A program made the position numbers and the translations under genes. From Ramlibacter tataouinensis (lineage in GTDB: Bacteria; Pseudomonadota; Gammaproteobacteria; Burkholderiales; Burkholderiaceae_C), in the NCBI GenBank assembly GCA_002427815.1, contig DIZF01000051.1, forward strand, positions 1 through 28,512: DNA of 28,512 nt. The letters are read 5' to 3'. The notes beneath the pieces were generated by a model that saw only the letters and a program-made list of their open reading frames with translations, did no database searches and was not told where the DNA came from. Positions 23,254 to 28,512 of this stretch are shown here, piece after piece; positions within the stretch are counted from its first letter, which is position 1; each line of letters opens with the position of its first letter.

Positions 23254-24315
23254 ATGGAAGCGAAAAACCTGAACCGCGCCTTGGGACGCGCGCTGCTTGT
23301 CACATGGCTGGTGCTGGGCGCGATGCAATCGGCGCTCGCCTGCACCCGCGCGGTCTATTTCGGCCAGCAGGGCCAGACCGTCACCGGCCGCACAATGGAC
23401 TGGCTGGAGGATCTGCAGTCCAATCTCTACGTCTTTCCGCAGGGCATGGCCCGGGACGGCGGCCTGGGCGACCAGTCGCTGAAATGGACCAGCCGGCACG
23501 GCAGCGTCGTCATGTCCGCCTATGAAGCGGGCACGGTCGATGGCATGAACGAAAAAGGCCTGGTGGCCAACCTGCTCTATCTTGCGGAGTCGGAGTACAC
23601 GCCGCTGGACGACATCCGGCCCGCCGTCGTCATCACGGCCTGGGCCCAGTACGTCCTGGACAACTTTGCCACCGTCGAAGAGGCCGTCGCCGAGATGAGG
23701 CAGGAGAAGTTCCGCATGGTTACCGTGGGGACGCCCAGCGGCATCAAGGGCAATGTGCACCTGGCGATCTCCGATGCCTCGGCCGACTCGGCCATTTTCG
23801 AGTACATAGCGGGCAAGCTGGTGATCCATCATGGCAGGCAGTACCAGGTGATGACCAACTCGCCGGTGTATAGCCAGCAACTCGCGCTGAACGAGTACTG
23901 GAAGCAGATCGGCGGCACGGTGATGCTGCCGGGCACCAACCGCGCCGCGGACCGGTTCGCCCGGGCATCTTTCTACGTCAATGCCACCGCACAGTCCGCC
24001 GATCCGCGCCAGGCCGTCGCGGCCGTCTTCAGTGTCATGCGCAACGTCAGCGTGCCGCGTGGGCTCGGCACGCCGAGCCAGCCCAACATCTCGTCCACCC
24101 TGTGGCGCACGGTGGCCGACCAGAAGAACAAGGTCTATTTCTTCGAGGACACCGCCAGTCCCAGCCTGGTGTGGCTGCAGCTCAATCGGATCGACTTCAA
24201 GCCCGGCTCGGGCGTGCGCAAGATCACCCTCCACGGTAATCCCGATCTGGCCGGGGACCAGACGGCCAATCTGGAGCGGGCGCAGGCGTTCAGGTTCCTG
24301 GCACCGCAGCGATGA
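23254..24315 (+). CDS. Secreted linear amide C-N hydrolase (choloylglycine hydrolase/penicillin V acylase family)
   Basis: This Ntn-hydrolase cleaves linear amide bonds. Known relatives act on bile salts, penicillin V or N-acyl-homoserine lactones. In the 353-aa precursor the signal peptide (LLVTWLVLGAMQSALA) would be cut right before Cys30, making Cys the mature N-terminus and nucleophile. The other active-site residues fit: Arg46 and Asp49 in GRTMDW, Asn202 in VMTNSPVY and Arg234 in DRFARAS, at spacings close to bile salt hydrolase Arg18, Asp21, Asn175 and Arg228. A strong GGAGGGAG site lies before the ATG. The substrate is unknown; the periplasmic setting argues against cytoplasmic bile-salt hydrolase and favours a penicillin-acylase-like or quorum-signal acylase role. 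The end overlaps the next small gene by ATGA. Confidence 0.9.
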   Translation: MEAKNLNRALGRALLVTWLVLGAMQSALACTRAVYFGQQGQTVTGRTMDWLEDLQSNLYVFPQGMARDGGLGDQSLKWTSRHGSVVMSAYEAGTVDGMNEKGLVANLLYLAESEYTPLDDIRPAVVITAWAQYVLDNFATVEEAVAEMRQEKFRMVTVGTPSGIKGNVHLAISDASADSAIFEYIAGKLVIHHGRQYQVMTNSPVYSQQLALNEYWKQIGGTVMLPGTNRAADRFARASFYVNATAQSADPRQAVAAVFSVMRNVSVPRGLGTPSQPNISSTLWRTVADQKNKVYFFEDTASPSLVWLQLNRIDFKPGSGVRKITLHGNPDLAGDQTANLERAQAFRFLAPQR

Positions 24316-24521
24316 AAGACATGGACAAACCCAGACTGAGAGTCGGCCAGCCGATCACACCCGAACAGTTCGATGAACTGACCGACGAGCAGCTCGAGCG
24401 CCTGGTGCCGCGCGCCTACCGCGAGTTCTTTCCGGGCAAGGATTTTTGTGCCGACGGCCACTTCTATCTGCACGACGGAACCGCCTGGAGCTTCTACCGC
24501 GGCGGCTTTCTGGATGAGTAG
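24312..24521 (+). CDS. Small acidic hypothetical protein coupled to the amidase (69 aa)
   Basis: A 69-aa protein of unknown family that starts in the ATGA overlap with the amidase stop; ATG 24321 is an alternative start. It has an acidic helical first half (ITPEQFDELTDEQLERLV) and an aromatic second half (FCADGHFYLHDGTAWSFYRGGF). No signal peptide or TM helix is evident, and it has one Cys. The tight coupling suggests co-expression with the amidase, but since the amidase is exported and this protein appears cytoplasmic, a direct partnership is not implied. Confidence 0.65.
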   Translation: MKDMDKPRLRVGQPITPEQFDELTDEQLERLVPRAYREFFPGKDFCADGHFYLHDGTAWSFYRGGFLDE

Positions 24522-24528
24522 AGCGGGC

Positions 24529-24552
24529 GCATTCAACTGATCAGTTGAATGC
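24529..24552. promoter_or_regulatory. Perfect 24-bp palindrome, candidate operator
   Basis: GCATTCAACTGA followed directly by its reverse complement gives an uninterrupted 24-bp palindrome centred on TGATCA, 115 bp before the cytochrome gene and 7 bp after the preceding stop. It has no loop or T-run, which argues against a terminator. Symmetry and AT-rich half-sites suit a dimeric regulator (MarR, TetR or GntR type). The rest of the 24553-24667 gap shows no convincing -35/-10 pair. Confidence 0.55.
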
Positions 24553-24667
24553 CAATGGGTCTGCGGCACCGCCGTCAGCCGCGACTTTGGCCCTGCATCA
24601 ATACTTTTTTTGGGACGTTGCCTAGAGTTAGCTGGCCCGTTGCTCATGACGGTGCAGGAACTTCGCA

Positions 24668-26752
24668 ATGGCTTCCATCCACTTCATTGGTGCCGCATTT
24701 CTTGGTGCCGCTCTGTTTGTCTCTCAGGGCTCCCAGGCGATCGAGTCGGCATCCACGGGCCCCAATCTCGCCGAGCCCGAAGACGCGGCCTCCCAGGAGA
24801 AATCCGCGCTGATCCGGAGCGGGGAGTATGTGGCGCGTCTGGGCGACTGTGTGGCCTGCCACACGGCACCGAACGGAAAACTCATGGCCGGCGGCCTGGA
24901 ACTCAAGACACCGTTGGGCACGCTGTATTCCACCAACATCACTCCGGATGCCCAGTCCGGGATCGGCAACTATTCCTTTGCGCAATTCGACCGGGCCATG
25001 CGCAAGGGGGTCGCTGCGGACGGGCACAACCTGTATCCCGCCATGCCCTATCCGTCGTATGCCAGGCTGCCGAGCCAGGACATGCAGGCGTTGTACGTCT
25101 ACCTGACCCGGGGACTGGCGCCGGTCAGCCAGCCCAACAAGCCCTCAGACATGTCGTGGCCGTTAAGCATGCGCTGGGGGCTGTCGCTGTGGAACTGGAC
25201 ATTCCTCGACAGCACGCCTTTCACGCCCGATGCCAGCCGCGATGTCGTGTGGAACCGCGGTGCCTATCTGGTGCAGGGGCTGGGCCATTGCGGTGCCTGC
25301 CACACGCCGCGCGGCATTGCCTTCCAGGAGAAGGCGATGACGCACGAGGGTTCCAAAGGCCGGTTCTATCTGGCCGGTGAAACCGTCGACGCCTGGCGCG
25401 CACCGAGCCTGCGCAACCTGTGGACCGTGCCCGACACGGTTGTGATGCTCAAGACCGGACAGAACCGTTTCGGCAGCGTTTCCGGCAGCATGGTCGAGGT
25501 CATTCACAACAGCACCCAGCACTTCAGCGATGACGACCTGGTGGCCATCGCCACGTACCTGGAATCGCTGCCGCCCGGCAAGGACGAAGTTCCGATGCCG
25601 TCGGTGCCGGTTCGCCCCGTTCCATCCATGGTCCCGGCAAAGCTGTTCTCCACGCCGGGTGGCCTGGGGTATGTGCAGTTCTGTGTCGATTGCCATCGCC
25701 AGGACGGTACCGGTGTCAAAGGCATCTTCCCGACGCTGGCCCAGAACGCATCTGTCGCCTCGGCTGACCCGGCAACACTGCTTCACCTTGCCTTGACCGG
25801 CTGGAAGAGCGCGGAAACAGCCGCGTATCCGCGCGTCTACACCATGCCGGGCTTCAGCCGCCTGTCCGACCAGGAGCTGGCGGACATCATGAGCTTCGTG
25901 CGCCAAAGCTGGGGCAACAACGCCGGGGCCATCAATGCCTATCAGGTGAAACGGGTTCGCGGTGACCTTGATCCCAAGGTCACGGATTCCTCCACCTTTG
26001 AAACGCCGCGCCTGGCGAGCATGCTGGCGCAACCCAATGCGCCGCAACGGGTGCGCGGCATGCGTCTGCACCTCGAAACCAGGACACTGCTGCCGCAGAA
26101 CGTGGGCAATGACCTCAATTGCACCAGCTGCCACCTCAACGCGGGCACGGTCGCCGACGGTTCGCCTTTCGTGGGCCTTTCCGCGTTCTTTCCGAGCTAT
26201 GCGCCGCGGGCGGGACGAATCATCACACTGGAAGATCGCATCAACGGCTGCTTCCTGCGTTCGATGAACGGCAAGCCGCTGGCGGCGGACTCGCCGGACA
26301 TGCAGGCGATGGTGGCCTATTTCAACTGGATGAAGGGCAACACCAAGCCGCGGGACAAGGTCGTCGGCCGTGGCGTGGGCAGGATCGACATGGCGATCAA
26401 GCCCGATTCTGAGAACGGCAGGAAGGTGTATTCGGCACAATGCGCGGTGTGCCACGGCAAGGATGGCGAGGGCCTGATGCGGGCGGATGGTCCAGTGGTC
26501 TATCCGGCGCTCTGGGGCGATCGGTCGTTCAACATCGGCGCCGGCATGGCCCGCACCTATACCGCGGCGGCATTCGTCCAACGCAACATGCCGGTCGGCT
26601 TCCACGAGAAGTTCCCGCTGGGGCAGGGCGGCCTTTCCGACCAGCAGGCGGTCGATGTCGCCGAATATTTCTCGCATCAGCCGCGTCCGGATTTCGCCGC
26701 CAAGGTCAAGGATTGGCCGAAGGACAAGAAGCCCGAGGACGCGCGGTATTGA
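24668..26752 (+). CDS. Pentaheme cytochrome c: alcohol-dehydrogenase-type triheme module fused to a TsdA-like diheme module
   Basis: A 694-aa exported cytochrome with an N-terminal signal (about 1-24) and five heme motifs: CVACH (61-65), CGACH (208-212), CVDCH (339-343), CTSCH (485-489) and CAVCH (592-596). Residues about 45-420 match the triheme cytochrome subunit of membrane alcohol/gluconate dehydrogenases (STNITPD, YPAMPYPSYARL, FYLAGETVDAWRAPSLRN, MPGFSRLSDQELADIMSFVR). Residues about 455-680 match thiosulfate dehydrogenase TsdA (GRIITLEDRINGCFLRSMNGKPL, YPALWG, FNIGAGMART, NMPVGFHEKFPL). Cys528 in RINGC is the likely axial Cys ligand of the active heme. AGGA lies seven bases before the ATG. 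The expected role is periplasmic thiosulfate/tetrathionate redox with a built-in electron relay; no dehydrogenase subunit is adjacent. It converges on the aldo/keto reductase with only four bases between stops. Confidence 0.88.
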   Translation: MASIHFIGAAFLGAALFVSQGSQAIESASTGPNLAEPEDAASQEKSALIRSGEYVARLGDCVACHTAPNGKLMAGGLELKTPLGTLYSTNITPDAQSGIGNYSFAQFDRAMRKGVAADGHNLYPAMPYPSYARLPSQDMQALYVYLTRGLAPVSQPNKPSDMSWPLSMRWGLSLWNWTFLDSTPFTPDASRDVVWNRGAYLVQGLGHCGACHTPRGIAFQEKAMTHEGSKGRFYLAGETVDAWRAPSLRNLWTVPDTVVMLKTGQNRFGSVSGSMVEVIHNSTQHFSDDDLVAIATYLESLPPGKDEVPMPSVPVRPVPSMVPAKLFSTPGGLGYVQFCVDCHRQDGTGVKGIFPTLAQNASVASADPATLLHLALTGWKSAETAAYPRVYTMPGFSRLSDQELADIMSFVRQSWGNNAGAINAYQVKRVRGDLDPKVTDSSTFETPRLASMLAQPNAPQRVRGMRLHLETRTLLPQNVGNDLNCTSCHLNAGTVADGSPFVGLSAFFPSYAPRAGRIITLEDRINGCFLRSMNGKPLAADSPDMQAMVAYFNWMKGNTKPRDKVVGRGVGRIDMAIKPDSENGRKVYSAQCAVCHGKDGEGLMRADGPVVYPALWGDRSFNIGAGMARTYTAAAFVQRNMPVGFHEKFPLGQGGLSDQQAVDVAEYFSHQPRPDFAAKVKDWPKDKKPEDARY

Positions 26753-26756
26753 CCGC

Positions 26757-27713
26757 TCAGTCCGGCGCGCTGGCCTTGTCGAGCAAAGCCATCGCCTGCG
26801 GGTCCAGCACCAACTGCGCCGCCGCCGTCAACTCGCGCAGCTGCTCCAGCGATGTGGCACTCGCGATCGGCGACGTGATTCCCGGCTGTGCCATCACCCA
26901 GGCGACGGCCACGCGGGCCGGCGTGCTGCCGGTGCCGGACGCCACCTCGTCGAGGGCCGCCAGGATTCTCAGGCCGCGCGGGTTGAGGTACTTGGCGACA
27001 GTGTTCTTGCCGCGCGCGCTCTTGGTGGCGTCCGCCGCGGTGCGGTACTTGCCGGTCAGAAATCCCGCCGCCAGCGCATAGAAACTGATCACACCCACGC
27101 CCTGGTCCAGGCACAGTTGACGCAGCTCCTGCTCGAACTCGGCGCGGTCGTACAGGTTGTACAGCGGCTGCAGGCTCTCGTAGCGCGGCAGTCCGTGCTT
27201 GCGGCTGATTTCCAGAGCGAGCGCCAGGCGCGGCGCAGTGTAGTTGGAGGCGCCGATCGCCCGCACCTTGCCGGCCTTGATCAGGTGCGCATAGGCTTCG
27301 AGCGTTTCTTCCAGCGGCGTGGCCTCGTCGTCCCGATGCGACTGGTACAGGTCGATGCAATCGACCTGCAGCCGGCGCAGAGAATCTTCCACCGCCTGCC
27401 GGATGTAGGCGGGGCTCAGGTCCACCTTGCCCTGGCCCATGTCCGAGCCGACCTTGGTGGCGAGCACCACCTGATCGCGCCGCCCGCTCTTCTTCAGCCA
27501 CTTGCCGATCACGGTTTCCGATTCGCCGCCGGTGTGGCCCGGCACCCAGCGCGAATACACGTCGGCGGTGTCGATGAAGTTGAAGCCGGCGGCTAGCCAG
27601 GCGTCCAGCAGCGAAAACGATGTCGCCTCGTCGGCGGTCCAGCCGAACACGTTGCCGCCGAAGCACAGCGGCGAAACTTTCAGGGGCGAGCGGCCGAGCG
27701 TTCTGTATTGCAT
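26757..27713 (-). CDS. Aldo/keto reductase
   Basis: A 318-aa NADPH-type aldo/keto reductase with a TIM-barrel fold. The catalytic tetrad is visible as Asp48 and Tyr53 (FIDTADVYSR), Lys87 (LATKVG) and His126 (YQSHRDD). The C-terminal cofactor region includes VAVAWVMAQPGITSPIASATS. It resembles the general YghZ/Tas-like or YajO-like stress and sugar-aldehyde reductases; the substrate is unknown. The ATG at 27713 was chosen because AGGA lies five bases upstream. An ATG at 27725, overlapping the upstream DUF3237 stop as TGATG, would add four residues. The two minus-strand genes are probably one transcript. Its 3' end faces the cytochrome gene. Confidence 0.9.
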   Translation of the reverse strand: MQYRTLGRSPLKVSPLCFGGNVFGWTADEATSFSLLDAWLAAGFNFIDTADVYSRWVPGHTGGESETVIGKWLKKSGRRDQVVLATKVGSDMGQGKVDLSPAYIRQAVEDSLRRLQVDCIDLYQSHRDDEATPLEETLEAYAHLIKAGKVRAIGASNYTAPRLALALEISRKHGLPRYESLQPLYNLYDRAEFEQELRQLCLDQGVGVISFYALAAGFLTGKYRTAADATKSARGKNTVAKYLNPRGLRILAALDEVASGTGSTPARVAVAWVMAQPGITSPIASATSLEQLRELTAAAQLVLDPQAMALLDKASAPD

Positions 27714-27724
27714 GGGGGTCCTCA

Positions 27725-28189
27725 TCAAGCCAGTTGAAAAAATCGCATCACCACCCGGTCCGGGTGGCGCGCGCCGGTCCCCACGAACAGGCGTTCGTTG
27801 ATCCACCGCAGCGCCGGCGACATGGTTTCGAAGCTCGGGCTGCAGCGAAAGTAGATCAGCGCCGGGTCGACCGGCTCGCCGCGCACCAGCCGCGCCATCA
27901 GTTCGGGCGGGCCGGAGCGGATCGCGCGATTTTGCACATAGATCAGGTCGCCGCCGTCGGTCTCCAGCACATAGCGGGCGTCGAGTTCGGCCAGGGTATC
28001 GCTCACCACCAGCTGGAAGTCGGCGCCGCCGGGCAGCACCCGCGCCCGCCAGCCTTCGCCCACCGCCTCGCCACTGAGGATGGGGATCAGGCGGCGCAGG
28101 CCGCGCGCGGTGCGGCCCACTTCGTGCGGCTTGGCCACCTGCACGGAGAGATCGGCGAAGAATTCGAGCTGGGGGGTGGCGAGGGTCAT
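27725..28189 (-). CDS. DUF3237 family protein
   Basis: A 154-aa protein of the DUF3237 (UPF0311) family, predicted as a small beta-barrel fold of unknown function. Recognisable segments are LEFFADLSVQVAKPHEVG at the N-terminus, GRTARGLRRLIPILSGEAVGEG, DGGDLIYVQNRAIRSGP, YFRCSPSFET and LRWINERLFVGTGAR. The ATG at 28189 gives the typical length; an upstream extension to 28240 lacks family similarity. No strong Shine-Dalgarno is seen. Some members sit with aldo/keto reductases and aromatic or terpene degradation genes. It is the first gene of the pair, and the insertion sequence begins about 100 bp upstream. Confidence 0.85.
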   Translation of the reverse strand: MTLATPQLEFFADLSVQVAKPHEVGRTARGLRRLIPILSGEAVGEGWRARVLPGGADFQLVVSDTLAELDARYVLETDGGDLIYVQNRAIRSGPPELMARLVRGEPVDPALIYFRCSPSFETMSPALRWINERLFVGTGARHPDRVVMRFFQLA

Positions 28190-28290
28190 GGTGGGATTAT
28201 CCGCAGGCGAGCGGCAATGTCGCTGGGCGGTTGTGGACAAGGCAAGGTTGAGCTGGTGCGGGGTTTGTGGCCTAATTTATTCGGGAGGAT

Positions 28291-28512
28291 CAGTAGTGTC
28301 CGGTTAAATGTCGAACAAAATCAATTGGTTAGCTGGGATAGGTCGAACCGGCTGGGATCGATCGGGCTGCAGGGCGCATGAAACCTCGGTTTTCTCGAAG
28401 ACCGAGACAGACAGAATCTGTAGGCAGGTATACAGCGAAGCATCGAGATGAAGCTCCTTCTTGACGATGGCAATCAGCACGTACGTGGCCACGGCGCACC
28501 AGATTTGCGTCT
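28291..28512 (-). mobile_element. IS4-family insertion sequence, partial (one end plus transposase C-terminus)
   Basis: The transposase end in this AT-richer stretch marks an insertion sequence running off the right edge. The terminal inverted repeat is probably within CAGTAGTGTCCGGTTAA (28291-28307), overlapping the transposase stop. The exact tip and any target duplication cannot be set without the other end. Confidence 0.7.
28304..28512 (-). CDS. IS4-family transposase, C-terminal part (truncated by window edge)
   Basis: The minus-strand frame is open from the right edge to a TAA at 28306-28304, giving 68 visible residues. The segment TQIWCAVATYVLIAIVKKE, then LDASLYTCLQILSVSVFEK and the NQLILFDI end, are typical of the C-terminus of IS4-type DDE transposases with an N-terminal DUF4372. 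The catalytic residues lie outside the window. Lower GC than the neighbouring genes fits a transferred element. Whether the complete gene is intact cannot be judged here. Confidence 0.85.
   Translation of the reverse strand, partial: TQIWCAVATYVLIAIVKKELHLDASLYTCLQILSVSVFEKTEVSCALQPDRSQPVRPIPANQLILFDI

Noticed and set aside
24529..24552. Palindrome considered as a Rho-independent terminator of the amidase unit
   Set aside because: Perfect symmetry leaves no unpaired loop, the stem is AT-rich at its ends, and no T-run follows.
1..28512. CRISPR arrays, toxin-antitoxin pairs, prophage or defence genes, tRNA or rRNA genes
   Set aside because: Looked for on both strands. No regularly spaced direct repeats, no recognisable defence or phage proteins and no tRNA or rRNA-like segment were seen.

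Overview
The window looks like a chromosomal segment of a high-GC betaproteobacterium of the order Burkholderiales, most likely Comamonadaceae (Variovorax/Ramlibacter/Acidovorax-like). The evidence is the GC-rich codon use, the gene order ndk-rlmN-pilW-rodZ-ispG-hisS-yfgM-bamB-der-hfq-hflX-hflK-hflC-hisZ-purA, a betaproteobacterial-type Hfq, and the GC-rich TGGGGCGGCCCGG intergenic repeat. The taxon is an inference from gene content; no rRNA or tRNA gene is visible.

Positions 1-17000 hold a dense, all-plus-strand housekeeping block. It covers nucleotide metabolism (ndk, purA, a phosphoribosyltransferase), RNA and ribosome functions (rlmN, hisS, der, hfq, hflX), isoprenoid synthesis (ispG), envelope functions (PilW lipoprotein, RodZ-like protein, YfgM-like protein, BamB), membrane proteolysis control (HflK/HflC, DUF2065) and histidine synthesis regulation (hisZ). 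Many junctions are overlaps or gaps under 50 bp. Breaks with possible promoters lie before ndk, hfq and hisZ. The block closes with two tandem hairpins at 16986-17063, the second built around a fragment of the dispersed repeat.

Positions 17100-22500 hold a PLP-dependent Cys/Met-metabolism enzyme and a 59-aa lysine-rich protein. These converge on a minus-strand pair, a TesA-like GDSL esterase and MnmH (tRNA 2-selenouridine synthase). The esterase is divergent from a YbbA-like ABC ATPase whose start codon overlaps it, and that ATPase is followed by rlmB and a class III-type sirtuin (cobB).

Positions 22500-28512 are more accessory. A 319-bp stretch carries two tiny chained ORFs. It is followed by a Rid-family protein lacking the usual catalytic Arg, a secreted Ntn-hydrolase whose nucleophile Cys sits exactly at the predicted signal-peptide cleavage site, and a coupled 69-aa protein. 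Next come a perfect 24-bp palindrome and a 694-aa cytochrome c with five CxxCH motifs, which joins an alcohol-dehydrogenase-type triheme module to a TsdA-like diheme module. A convergent aldo/keto reductase and DUF3237 pair follows, and the window runs out inside an IS4-type insertion sequence.

The strongest candidate for something unusual is the pentaheme TsdA-like fusion with the palindrome upstream of it. The rest is mostly conserved, well-understood gene content.
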